From Deferribacteraceae bacterium UBA6799 (GTDB taxonomy: Bacteria > Chrysiogenota > Deferribacteres > Deferribacterales > Geovibrionaceae), in contig DKFJ01000009.1 in the NCBI GenBank assembly GCA_002452335.1, positions 35,458 through 99,457 on the forward strand: DNA of 64,000 bases. Reading direction: 5' to 3'. Both the position numbers and the translations under genes were made by a program. Under the pieces are notes generated by a model. The model searched no databases. It saw nothing but the letters and a program-made list of their open reading frames with translations, and was not told where the DNA came from. Positions 42,120-50,706 of this stretch are shown piece after piece; the stretch's first letter is position 1; each line of letters starts with the position of its first letter.

Positions 42120-43151
42120 TTATTTGTAAAGTTTTTCCTGAATAACGACCCGGATGAAGGCCGCCGCCGGAAGCGCCATTATCATGCCGCCTATGCCGAA
42201 GAGAGACCCGCCGGCGAGCAGAGCAAAAATAACGCCTGTGGGATGAAGTCCCAAAGATTTTCCGATAATTTTCGGAGTAAGATAATTTCCCTCGATGGAC
42301 TGAACAACGGTGAACCCTATGACAACCATCAGAGGATGGAGAAAATCGCTGAATTGAAGAGCTGCCAGCACGATAGAAGTTGAGAACCCGATGATAAAAC
42401 CCAGATAGGGGACAACGCTGAGGATTCCCGCTGTGAGACCGACTATCACGGCGGGCTTAATGCCCACTATGAGCAGAACAGCCGTATAGAGCAGACCCAG
42501 CAGAAAAGCCACTATGATCTGTCCTCTGAAATATTCCGACAGGATACGGTCGAACTGGGTGAAATATCTGCGGTAGTCCTTTTCAGAACTCTGATTGAGG
42601 GCTGCGAAGAGTTTTTCGTTCAGCTTGTCGAAATCACGAAGAAAATAAAAGACAAGTATCGGTATCAGCGAAAGATGAATAATGGTGGTAACCGCTGACG
42701 ATATGGATGTTATTATGCCGGATATCCCTGTGAATATCCCGTGCATGGAGTCAGTTAACCTCGATCCCGCCAGCTCTTTCAGGTGGTTCACATCCAGCTG
42801 GATGTTCAGCCTGTCCGCCGTGGTGTGGATGAAATCAAGCACATTGTCCGCATACGCCGGAAGATTCTTTATCAGATACTGCGCCTCGGACGCCACAACC
42901 GGTATCAGCCACAGAAGCAGAAGAGATATTATCAGGGCGCAGACGGACATCAGCGCCAGTATGGAGAGCCATCGTGGGATTTTTCTGGCTTCAAAAAAAT
43001 CGATAACCGGGTCAAAGAGATAAGCTATGAAGAAAGATACGGCGAAAACAGTGATGATGCTCTGGAGTCTGAACAGAAGAAAAATAACGCCGACAGTCAC
43101 AGAGGCGATTATCAGATTTTTTACGTTGATTTCAAGGTTAATGATACTCAT
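42120..43151 (-). CDS. AI-2E family (PerM/YdiK-like) membrane permease
   Basis: The 343-residue protein has about seven or eight hydrophobic helices and the family C-terminal block GLTAGILSVVPYLGFIIG, then EGNYLTPKIIGKSLGLHP and ALPAAAFIRVVIQEKLY. Members were named after TqsA; many others export unrelated solutes or act as sodium/proton antiporters, so the substrate is open. It is monocistronic, upstream of the mod operon on the same strand with no terminator visible between. Confidence 0.9.
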   Translation of the reverse strand: MSIINLEINVKNLIIASVTVGVIFLLFRLQSIITVFAVSFFIAYLFDPVIDFFEARKIPRWLSILALMSVCALIISLLLLWLIPVVASEAQYLIKNLPAYADNVLDFIHTTADRLNIQLDVNHLKELAGSRLTDSMHGIFTGISGIITSISSAVTTIIHLSLIPILVFYFLRDFDKLNEKLFAALNQSSEKDYRRYFTQFDRILSEYFRGQIIVAFLLGLLYTAVLLIVGIKPAVIVGLTAGILSVVPYLGFIIGFSTSIVLAALQFSDFLHPLMVVIGFTVVQSIEGNYLTPKIIGKSLGLHPTGVIFALLAGGSLFGIGGMIMALPAAAFIRVVIQEKLYK

Positions 43152-43191
43152 GCAGACTTATAACACAGAATCTCGGTGATTGCGATATAAT

Positions 43192-43220
43192 GAATAAAAA
43201 AGGGGCGTGTGACCGCCCCT
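43192..43220 (-). terminator. Terminator after the DUF2892 gene
   Basis: On the minus strand AGGGGCGG-TCACA-CGCCCCTTTTTTATT forms a strong hairpin with a T tract. Confidence 0.85.
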
Positions 43221-43228
43221 ATTTGATG

Positions 43229-43423
43229 TTAATTTTCTCTGATGCCCATTTTGCGCAGGATATCCTCCAGCAGACACCACTTGGTGAAAGCTGACTGGAG
43301 CAGGTTCAGCCCCACGAATCCCGCCAGAGCCAGCCACCATTTCTGGTCTGTGGCCAGAAAGAGCCCGATGCTCAGCAGTATGAAAATGCCGGGAACAAGT
43401 CTTAAAATATCTTTAATTGACAT
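43229..43423 (-). CDS. Small DUF2892-type two-helix membrane protein
   Basis: The 64-residue protein has two hydrophobic helices (GIFILLSIGLFLA and WLALAGFVGLNLLQSA) then FTKWCLLEDILRKMG. The GLNLLQSAFTKWCLLEDIL stretch is the hallmark of DUF2892, also found as the membrane part of YgaP rhodanese. Alone its role is unknown; the conserved cysteine suggests sulfur or redox chemistry. It lies 25 bases after the RND pump gene and probably belongs to that operon. Confidence 0.83.
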   Translation of the reverse strand: MSIKDILRLVPGIFILLSIGLFLATDQKWWLALAGFVGLNLLQSAFTKWCLLEDILRKMGIREN

Positions 43424-43448
43424 GGTATATTCTCCTCATTCGGTTAAT

Positions 43449-46400
43449 TTATTGTATCTTCAGCGTTTTATCCCAGAACCTCTTGTGAAAGTAATACATG
43501 AGGGGGATAATAAGCAGCGTCAGTATTGTCGAAACCACAGCGCCTGTTATAAGAGCCACGCCGAGTCCGGCAAATATCGGGTCGGGCAGCATGAAAAGAG
43601 CGCCTGTGATAACGGCGACTGTTGTAAGCACCACGGGTCTTGTTCTGATAGCGCCTGATTCGATAACAGCCTCACGCAGAGTACGCCCGTTAGCCAGAGC
43701 ATGCTCTATGAAGTCTATCAGCAGAACCGCATTGCGCACCATGATTCCCGCCAGCGCTATGAAGCCTATCATACTGGTGGCAGTAAAGAACTGACCGAAT
43801 ATGAAGTGCCCGGGGATGATGCCCAGCAGCGAAAGCGGAATCGGAACCATCATGATGAGAGGCGTTGCGAACGATTTGAACCATCCCACCAGAACAAAAT
43901 ACATCAGCACAAGCACAGCGGCGAACGCCAGACCGAGGTCACGGAACACCTCATATGTGATCTGCCACTCTCCGTCCCATTTCACAGACGGAACGTCATA
44001 TGTCTCCGGCTGGGCTGTCCAATATTGTTTAACCGGAGTTCCGTTCCATTTTATTTGAGCCATTTTTTCTTTCATGTCGAGAATGGCGTAGACGGGGCTT
44101 TCCACCTGGTCTGCCACATCGGCTGTTATATATGTTACCGGCTTCATATTCTTATGATAGACGGATTTGTCTTTTATTTTCTGTTTCACTGTCACCAGTT
44201 CGCCCAGACTCACAGCTGAACCGGACATGGATATGAGGTTGACCTCGGAGAGCGTCTCTATCATGTTTCTTCTGTCTTCCGGCAGCTTGATAGTGATGTC
44301 AACGGGTTCTCTGTCTTCCTCTGTGTGCAGGATGCCCGCCTTCATACCCTGAAGAGCCATGTACAGCGTCTTGGACACCATCTCGGAGGATATGCCCATT
44401 ACGGCGGCCTTCTGCTTGTCAACCTGAAGGTCATACTGAACCATATCGTCCTCTTCGTATGTGTCTATATCCACTACACCGGGAGTCTGTTTAAACACGT
44501 CCATCACCTGAGCCGCTACGTCGCTTCTGGTCTTCTGATCGGGTCCGTATATCTCCGCCACCAGAGTGGACAGAACGGGAGGACCGGGCGGAACTTCGGC
44601 TATCTTTATATTTGCCTGATATTTGTTGCCGATCTCCTGAATGGGTCTTCTGATAACTTTTGCGAGATCGTGGCTTTTCAGGCTTCTTTCGGATTTATCC
44701 ACGAAGTTGACCTGAATATCCGCCACATTGTGTCCCCGTCTCATGAAGTAGTGGCGCACGAGCCCGTTGAAGTTATAGGGTGAGGCTAAGCCTGTATAAA
44801 TCTGATAGTCTTTGACTTCTTTCACTGTGGAGAGATAGTTGCCCACCTCCACGGCTACCATGTTGGTGGTCTCCAGCGGAGTTCCCTCCGGCATGTCTAT
44901 CACCACCTGAACCTCGTTCTTGTTGTCGAACGGAAGCATCTTCATAACCACCAGACGGGAGGGGATGAAGAGGAAGGCGGCGAAAAAGAGTCCCAGAAGA
45001 ACCGCTGAGAAGATTATCCTGTTTCTTCCGCTGTCTATCAGCGCAGAGAACATTTTGTTGTATATTGAATAGAGTTTTGTTGTTTTAACGTAATCGCACT
45101 CGTCCTCTATCTCTCCGGCGTGTTTTGCGGCGTGAGGGGCGAGCAGTTTATAGGCCAGCCATGGGGTTATCATCAGCGCTACAAACAGTGAGAAGATCAT
45201 AGCCAGAGACGCTCCGATGGGCATGGGTTTCATGTAGGGTCCCATCAGCCCTCTCACGAAAGCCATGGGGAAGATAGCAACGATAACGGTCACTGTGGCG
45301 AGGATCGTGGGGTTGCCCACTTCGCCGACGGCATAGATAGCCTTGTCCAGAAGGTTTCTGGCGCCCAGACGGAAGTGCCGCTCCATATTCTCCACCACGA
45401 TGATGGCATCGTCCACCACCAGACCCGCAACGAAGATGAGGGCGAAAAGCGTAACCCTGTTCAGGGTGTAGTCGAACATGAAATAAACAAAGAACGTCAG
45501 GGCGAATGTCACCGGCAGAGCGACAAAAACCACCGCTCCGGCACGCCACCCCATAGTGAGGCTCATTACCACGATAACGGCTATGATAGCGCCCACCAGA
45601 TGCTCTATCAGTGTCATAACTTTTGTGAAAGCGGTCTCTCCGTAGTTTCTGGTGACCTCAACGTTCACTCCGTCAGGAATGATGTATCCTTTCAGTTTGT
45701 CCAGTTTGGCGAGCACAGCGTCTGACACCACCACTGAGTCGCTGCCCTTTCTCTTCGACAGAGAGAGGGTCACCGCCTGATATTTATCGGCGGATATCTT
45801 TTCATTGAATCCCATCAGCAGAATACTGTCGGGTATCTCAGGTCCGTCTGTAACATCGGCAACGTCTTTCAGATAGACGGCTTTGCCGTTCATCACACCC
45901 ACGACCATGTTTTTCAGGTTTTCGGCGTTAGTGTAAAAACCGCCGGCACTGACATAGAAGACCTGATTGTTCTTGGTGATGTCGCCGGTGTTCAGCGACA
46001 TGTTGGAGCTCTCCACCGCCTTGAACAGGCGGAAAAGGTCCAGGTTGTAAGATCTGAGTTTTTCTATGTTCGGCTCTATGCGCACCATGCGCTTGTATCC
46101 GCCGATTATCTCTGTTTTAGATACGTTGTCCACCTCTTTCAGGTGTTTTTCGACCTCCAGAGCGATACGGCGGAGCTGATAGGCGTCATATTTATCAGAA
46201 TAGAATGTGAATGCCATCTGAGGCACGTCATCTATTGACTGTTTCTTTATTATGGGCTGGAGAACGCCGTGGGGCATCCTGTCCATGTTATAGTCTATCT
46301 TGTCTTTCAGCTTGGTTATGGATTTTTCCTCGTCCTCGTTCACTTTGAAGCGGACGATTATCATGCCCATGTCGTTCATGCTGGTGCTGTAGACGTACTC

Positions 46401-46655
46401 TACCCCGGGGATCTCCCAGATTATCTCCTCCAGAGGCTCGGTGACGGATTTTTCAACGTCTTTGGCGTTGGCTCCTGGATATGGCACCATGATATCCACC
46501 ATGGGAACTACTATCTGGGGCTCCTCCTCTTTTGGCGTCATGATGATGGACACCATGCCTATGAAGAGCGTGGCGATAACCAGAAGAGGCGTTATTTTCG
46601 ATGTTATGAATCCGGAGGCGATCCTCGCCGCGAGATTTTTCTTAACTTCGCTCAT
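43449..46655 (-). CDS. RND-family efflux pump, inner-membrane subunit (AcrB/MexB-like)
   Basis: The 1068-residue pump has the RND duplication: an N-terminal helix, a large periplasmic loop, six helices, a second loop and five more. The proton-relay segment FAGLVVDDAIIVVEN carries the paired aspartates of helix 4. IMTPKEEEPQIVVPMVDI near the start and GIMVRNAVLLIDFIE near the end place it with acriflavine-type or hydrophobe/amphiphile pumps, and not with CzcA metal pumps. It works with the adaptor and TolC genes upstream. Its start overlaps or abuts the adaptor stop. Confidence 0.93.
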   Translation of the reverse strand: MSEVKKNLAARIASGFITSKITPLLVIATLFIGMVSIIMTPKEEEPQIVVPMVDIMVPYPGANAKDVEKSVTEPLEEIIWEIPGVEYVYSTSMNDMGMIIVRFKVNEDEEKSITKLKDKIDYNMDRMPHGVLQPIIKKQSIDDVPQMAFTFYSDKYDAYQLRRIALEVEKHLKEVDNVSKTEIIGGYKRMVRIEPNIEKLRSYNLDLFRLFKAVESSNMSLNTGDITKNNQVFYVSAGGFYTNAENLKNMVVGVMNGKAVYLKDVADVTDGPEIPDSILLMGFNEKISADKYQAVTLSLSKRKGSDSVVVSDAVLAKLDKLKGYIIPDGVNVEVTRNYGETAFTKVMTLIEHLVGAIIAVIVVMSLTMGWRAGAVVFVALPVTFALTFFVYFMFDYTLNRVTLFALIFVAGLVVDDAIIVVENMERHFRLGARNLLDKAIYAVGEVGNPTILATVTVIVAIFPMAFVRGLMGPYMKPMPIGASLAMIFSLFVALMITPWLAYKLLAPHAAKHAGEIEDECDYVKTTKLYSIYNKMFSALIDSGRNRIIFSAVLLGLFFAAFLFIPSRLVVMKMLPFDNKNEVQVVIDMPEGTPLETTNMVAVEVGNYLSTVKEVKDYQIYTGLASPYNFNGLVRHYFMRRGHNVADIQVNFVDKSERSLKSHDLAKVIRRPIQEIGNKYQANIKIAEVPPGPPVLSTLVAEIYGPDQKTRSDVAAQVMDVFKQTPGVVDIDTYEEDDMVQYDLQVDKQKAAVMGISSEMVSKTLYMALQGMKAGILHTEEDREPVDITIKLPEDRRNMIETLSEVNLISMSGSAVSLGELVTVKQKIKDKSVYHKNMKPVTYITADVADQVESPVYAILDMKEKMAQIKWNGTPVKQYWTAQPETYDVPSVKWDGEWQITYEVFRDLGLAFAAVLVLMYFVLVGWFKSFATPLIMMVPIPLSLLGIIPGHFIFGQFFTATSMIGFIALAGIMVRNAVLLIDFIEHALANGRTLREAVIESGAIRTRPVVLTTVAVITGALFMLPDPIFAGLGVALITGAVVSTILTLLIIPLMYYFHKRFWDKTLKIQ

Positions 46656-47834
46656 TTATTTTTCCTCAAGAATATCGCCTGATTTCAGAACCTGAGCGTT
46701 TTCGGTGACTACTTTGTCACCCGCTGAAAGTCCTGAAAGGATCTCAGTCACTCCGCCCAGATCACGTCCGGGTTTGATGACTCTCATCTCTGCTTTCCCG
46801 CCGTTATCCACGAAAACCATAGTGAGCTGTCCTCTCTGGACTACCGCCTGTGCGGGTACGGCAATTATCTTTTCTGTTCCTGTGATGAATCTGACCTTGG
46901 CGAACATGCCCTGAGTCAGTTTCTCGCATCCTGACAGTTTCACCTTGAAGTTGCCTGTGGCAGGGTCGATGTCGGGGCTGAGCTCGATCACTTCGGATTC
47001 GAAACTTTCGCCCATGGCGTCAACGCTGACTCTCGCCTTGGTGCCTACGGCTATTTCATTCAGCATGGACTGGCTGACATAGGCGTATACCACGGGTACG
47101 TTGTTGCCGACTTTCAGAAGGGGGCTTCCGGGGGCAGCGAGGTTTCCTGCGTCCATGTTCTTTTCGAGCACAACACCGTCAAAAGGAGCTCTGAGCTGTG
47201 TATAAGACAGATATGTGTTCACCTCGCTTCTCATGGCGGCGGCCTGTTTTGCTTTTATCTTCACCTGCTCCACTTTCTGCTGGGCGAGGTCTACATTTTC
47301 CTGAGAGATATTGTACTGCTGTTTCGCCAGATTATACTGAGCCTCCACCTGATCGAACTCCTGCTTGCTCACGCTGTTGTTCTTTATCAGGTTGCTGTAG
47401 CGGTTAAAGGTCTTCTCCGCGAGCTCATACTGTGATTTTGCCTGATTCTGCTGAGCCACGGCCATTTTGTAGCCTATCTCAGCCTGTTTCAGACCGTTCT
47501 GCGCTTCCTGTTCGCTGGAATCAGCGAAAGCCATTTTCTGCTCCAGCTCGCCGGATTTTATAACGGCGAGGAGCTCTCCTTTTTTCACGTGCTGACCGGG
47601 GGTTACGTTTATCTGCTCCACATATCCGGTTACCTTGGGGATGATTATGGCGGTCTTGTCGCTGGATATTGTGGCGGTGAAACTTCTGGACGAGTCGGCG
47701 TCGGTGAGAGCTACTGTATAGGTCTTCACCTTTACGGTTGCCGGAGCTTCCATCGCTTCATCTGACTTTTCCTTGCCCCCGCAGGCAGTTAACATGGCGA
47801 GCATGGCGGTCGTGACAATCAGTTTGCGAAACAT
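46656..47834 (-). CDS. RND efflux membrane-fusion (adaptor) lipoprotein
   Basis: The 392-residue periplasmic adaptor has a lipobox (LTACGGK), a lipoyl/barrel-sandwich domain (TPGQHVKKGELLAVI and LRAPFDGVVLEKNMDAGN), a long coiled coil between them (residues about 95-200, rich in Gln, Glu and Lys) and a beta-barrel plus membrane-proximal domain. It bridges the RND pump to the outer-membrane TolC-like protein. The pump gene follows on the next base. Confidence 0.92.
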   Translation of the reverse strand: MFRKLIVTTAMLAMLTACGGKEKSDEAMEAPATVKVKTYTVALTDADSSRSFTATISSDKTAIIIPKVTGYVEQINVTPGQHVKKGELLAVIKSGELEQKMAFADSSEQEAQNGLKQAEIGYKMAVAQQNQAKSQYELAEKTFNRYSNLIKNNSVSKQEFDQVEAQYNLAKQQYNISQENVDLAQQKVEQVKIKAKQAAAMRSEVNTYLSYTQLRAPFDGVVLEKNMDAGNLAAPGSPLLKVGNNVPVVYAYVSQSMLNEIAVGTKARVSVDAMGESFESEVIELSPDIDPATGNFKVKLSGCEKLTQGMFAKVRFITGTEKIIAVPAQAVVQRGQLTMVFVDNGGKAEMRVIKPGRDLGGVTEILSGLSAGDKVVTENAQVLKSGDILEEK

Positions 47835-47858
47835 TGCGTACCTCTATTTTTTATTATA

Positions 47859-47893
47859 TTCAAATATTATAATATATTGAAGTTTCATTTCAA
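47859..47893 (-). promoter_or_regulatory. Promoter and palindromic operator of the adaptor-pump genes
   Basis: On the minus strand TTGAAA (47893-47888) and TATAAT (47871-47866) are 16 bases apart. The -10 lies within a near-perfect palindrome TTCAA...ATATTATAATAT...TTGAA (47859-47881), a likely repressor site. The ArsR-type regulator of this cluster is the obvious candidate. Confidence 0.55.
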
Positions 47894-47965
47894 GGGGTTT
47901 GTTAAGCTCTAGCCGAAACCCGTTGAAACTGCCGGCGTGAAATACACGCAGGCTATAAAATTTTG

Positions 47966-49285
47966 CTACTTTAAATCGCCGGCGGCCAGATGCAGGCCTG
48001 CCTTTTCAACGATAAGCTGATATTCAGACATATAAAGCGACAGCTCCGCCTGTTTCAGATCCACCTCTCGGTCGAGCAGTTCTGTCACTTTAGACAGTCC
48101 CTCGTTGAACCTGTTCTCAGTAATAGTGAGAGCGCTCTGGGCGGCTTCCACTCTTTTGCGTGATGCCTCAATCTGTTTTGACGCGGTGATAACACCGTAG
48201 AATGAATTTTTTATTTCTGACTTTATTTCGAGTTTTTTGTCCGCTATCTGGTGAAGGAGAGCGTAGTATTTGCTTTTGGTCTCTCTGACTTTGTTGAAAT
48301 CCCCGAATCCCTTGAAGAGATTCAGATCGGCCTGAACGCCGTATGTGGTTCCGCTGCCGTTGTCCCCCATGAAATCTTCATCGCTGCGCTGGTAGTCAGC
48401 GAAGAGATATACGGACGGTAGAAAAGCTGTTTTCGCCTTGGTGTTCTCATAGCCTGACGCCTTGAGATAGTTTTCCATGGCGATGAGATCCTGACGTTTT
48501 GCCAGTCCCTCTTTTGTGTATTTGTCCAGATCTTCGGAAAACTCCATGTCCGGACTGCTCCAGACCACCTGAATGGTCTCGTCCGAGTCTATCAGTCTCT
48601 GAAGCTGGCTCATAGCCACCTGATGCTGTCTTTCAGCCTCTTTCATCGCCTGTTCGTTCATCAGCAGGTAGCTTTCGGATACCATCAGGTCGCTTTTCAC
48701 TATCAGCCCGTTGGTATAGAAATCTTTGGCGGTTTTATAGTATTTCGCTGTGCGGTCATAAGACTGGCAGGCGACTTCTTTCGCTTTTTCCGCCAGAGCC
48801 AGACCATAGAACGCCATGTGCAGATTAAAAAGGGTGCTCTGGGTCACACGCTCTGTCTGCATGCGGCTTGCGTCATAGGCACGGGATGCCTGTTTGATGC
48901 CGAAAACTATCTGTCCCTGCATGAATACAGGCTGAACCACCTGAAGTTTCGTGGTGTAATTGGTGACAGTGTCCGGATCGGCGAGCTGTCCTGTGAAATA
49001 GGGCATGTCGAAACGTCCCTGTCTCATCATGGCAAAAGCGGCGTTGCCCGGCTCGTCTGTCTTCATTATGGTCTGAGAGAGAGAGACCTGCGGCAGAAGA
49101 GACCCTATCGCCTGATCCTTCTGAAAGCGCGCGGCATCCTCCTGCGCCTTATAGGATTTAATGATGTAAGAGTTGGAAAGAGCCATCGATCTGGCTTCTT
49201 CAAAAGTAAGCTGTCTGCTCTCTGCCTGTACAAAGCAGAGTAAAAGAGCCGCTGTTAGTGCTGCTCTTCGCACGGGGATTTGCAT
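47966..49285 (-). CDS. TolC-family outer-membrane efflux protein
   Basis: The 439-residue protein has a signal peptide (ALTAALLLCFVQAES) and two OEP repeats of long helices with beta strands (LTFEEARSMALSNSYIIK in the first; KRVEAAQSALTITENRFNEG in the second). It forms the trimeric exit duct of the tripartite pump. Its first 31 bases overlap the ArsR gene, so regulator and duct are coupled, while the adaptor and pump have an additional promoter downstream. Confidence 0.92.
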   Translation of the reverse strand: MQIPVRRAALTAALLLCFVQAESRQLTFEEARSMALSNSYIIKSYKAQEDAARFQKDQAIGSLLPQVSLSQTIMKTDEPGNAAFAMMRQGRFDMPYFTGQLADPDTVTNYTTKLQVVQPVFMQGQIVFGIKQASRAYDASRMQTERVTQSTLFNLHMAFYGLALAEKAKEVACQSYDRTAKYYKTAKDFYTNGLIVKSDLMVSESYLLMNEQAMKEAERQHQVAMSQLQRLIDSDETIQVVWSSPDMEFSEDLDKYTKEGLAKRQDLIAMENYLKASGYENTKAKTAFLPSVYLFADYQRSDEDFMGDNGSGTTYGVQADLNLFKGFGDFNKVRETKSKYYALLHQIADKKLEIKSEIKNSFYGVITASKQIEASRKRVEAAQSALTITENRFNEGLSKVTELLDREVDLKQAELSLYMSEYQLIVEKAGLHLAAGDLK

Positions 49286-49557
49286 CCTGTCTTCTCCATT
49301 AGTTCCTTAATCATTGCCTTGATACCGTCGTCGGCGATGCTGTAGCATATGCTGGTGCCTGTTCTTTTGCCTTTTATAAGACCCTTGTTTTTAAGAATGG
49401 CAAGGTGTTGGCTGGTTGTCGCCTGCGGGATATCAAGTCCTTTGCATATCTTGGTAACATTGCACTCATTACTCATAAGACCTACCATCAGCTTTAGCCT
49501 GATAGGATGTCCTATAGCCTTGAGTTTTTCTGAGTACGTTGCAAACCATTCGTCCAT
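49255..49557 (-). CDS. ArsR/SmtB-family repressor of the efflux cluster
   Basis: The 100-residue protein has the ArsR winged helix HPIRLKLMVGLMSNECNV, then IPQATTSQHLAILKNKGLI. I chose ATG 49557 (CGGAGGAC upstream) over an unsupported longer frame. The metal-site cysteine of helix 3 is present in NECNV, but the second is absent; two more cysteines occur at the C terminus (GCKSPCEEQH) and one in KICKG. This layout could sense a metal, an oxidant or a reactive sulfur species. It is transcribed first in the efflux operon, overlapping tolC, and probably autorepresses. Confidence 0.88.
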   Translation of the reverse strand: MDEWFATYSEKLKAIGHPIRLKLMVGLMSNECNVTKICKGLDIPQATTSQHLAILKNKGLIKGKRTGTSICYSIADDGIKAMIKELMEKTGCKSPCEEQH

Positions 49558-49576
49558 TTTGTCCTCCGAGCAAAAA

Positions 49577-49617
49577 ATGAATATATGAATATTATTAACT
49601 TCCAGCCCCCGTGTCAA
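49577..49617 (-). promoter_or_regulatory. Promoter/operator of the ArsR-tolC operon
   Basis: On the minus strand TTGACA (49617-49612) and TAATAT (49594-49589) are exactly 17 bases apart. The tandem repeat ATGAATAT-ATGAATAT (49577-49592, plus-strand reading) covers the -10 and the expected start point, the normal place for an ArsR-family operator. Confidence 0.7.
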
Positions 49618-49746
49618 CGGCAAAGTTATTATTTTTTTATGGAGAAAATCCGACAAAAAACAGCGGTATGCACGGCTTTCGATACTGTCAGACGCCTGTG
49701 CATGACATAAAAAGGAGGCACGGCGGCACAGCGGATAAAGTAATTC

Positions 49747-49776
49747 TTGATTTAATTACTATGTCTGGCATATTAG
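49747..49776 (+). promoter_or_regulatory. Candidate promoter of ribF, possible leaderless start
   Basis: TTGATT (49747-49752) and ATATTA (49770-49775; or TATTAG one base on) are 17-18 bases apart. The ATG is at 49783 and no Shine-Dalgarno sequence precedes it, so the transcript may begin at the start codon. Confidence 0.4.
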
Positions 49777-49782
49777 ACAGCA

Positions 49783-50706
49783 ATGGAAATCATCAGAGAT
49801 CTATCGCATTATAAAGCAGAGAGGGATATGGTTGTCAGTATAGGCAACTTCGATGGTCTGCATGTCGGACACGCCGCTCTGGCGGAGCGTGTGGTCACGC
49901 TCGCCCGTGAACGTGGGCTGATGAGCGCCTTCGTCTCGTTCGATCCTCATCCCATGAAGTTTTTCGGGGCGGATGTAAAACTGCTCCAGACAGAAGAGAT
50001 GAAGATCAGAGAGTTCGAGAAGCTGGGCGCAGACAAACTTTTTCTGCTGAAATTCGATGAGCATATAGCGGGGATCAATCCGGAGATATTCGTCAGCGAA
50101 TATCTGCTGAAAACCATGAGGGCAAGATTCATCGTGGTGGGATACGATTACCGTTTCGGACGAAACCGCACCGGATCTTACGAATTTCTGAAGATGCTTG
50201 AGCCGAAATACGGCTTCACGGCTATCAGAGTCGATAAGGTGGTTGTGGACGGCATCACCGCCTCCAGCAGCAACATCCGCAAATATCTCACAGAGGGCGA
50301 CCCGGAAACAGCGGCAATGCTTCTGGGACGCAGATATTCCATGGCGGGCGAGGTTGTGCGGGGCGACGGGATAGCCACCAGAATGGGCTTCCCCACAGCG
50401 AATATAAAAGTGGACAACGAGCTGATACCGATGAACGGAATCTACGCGGCGGTTGTCCATATAGATGACAGAATATATAATGGAGCTCTCTACATAGGCG
50501 AACGCCCCACAGTGGCTGAGGGCATGAGCAAGCGTGTTGAGGTCAACGTATTCGGTTTTAAAGACAATCTTTACGGCAAGACCCTAGAGGTAGAGGTGGC
50601 AAAATTCATCAGAGGCGACAGAAGATTCGGTTCTGTGGACGAGCTGACAGGTCAGATAAAGATAGACTGTGATAATATAAGGGTGTTCTTTGACAGACAA
50701 AACTAA
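49783..50706 (+). CDS. ribF: Bifunctional riboflavin kinase/FAD synthetase
   Basis: This 307-residue enzyme makes FMN from riboflavin and FAD from FMN. The N-terminal nucleotidyltransferase half has IGNFDGLHVGHAAL and GYDYRFGRNRTGS, then ASSSNIRKYL (SSTxxR-like); the C-terminal riboflavin kinase half has GDGIATRMGFPTANI and NGIYAAVVHIDD. Length is normal. Its end overlaps rimO by 17 bases, starting a ribF-rimO-bamD-serS-rsmI-like operon. Confidence 0.95.
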   Translation: MEIIRDLSHYKAERDMVVSIGNFDGLHVGHAALAERVVTLARERGLMSAFVSFDPHPMKFFGADVKLLQTEEMKIREFEKLGADKLFLLKFDEHIAGINPEIFVSEYLLKTMRARFIVVGYDYRFGRNRTGSYEFLKMLEPKYGFTAIRVDKVVVDGITASSSNIRKYLTEGDPETAAMLLGRRYSMAGEVVRGDGIATRMGFPTANIKVDNELIPMNGIYAAVVHIDDRIYNGALYIGERPTVAEGMSKRVEVNVFGFKDNLYGKTLEVEVAKFIRGDRRFGSVDELTGQIKIDCDNIRVFFDRQN

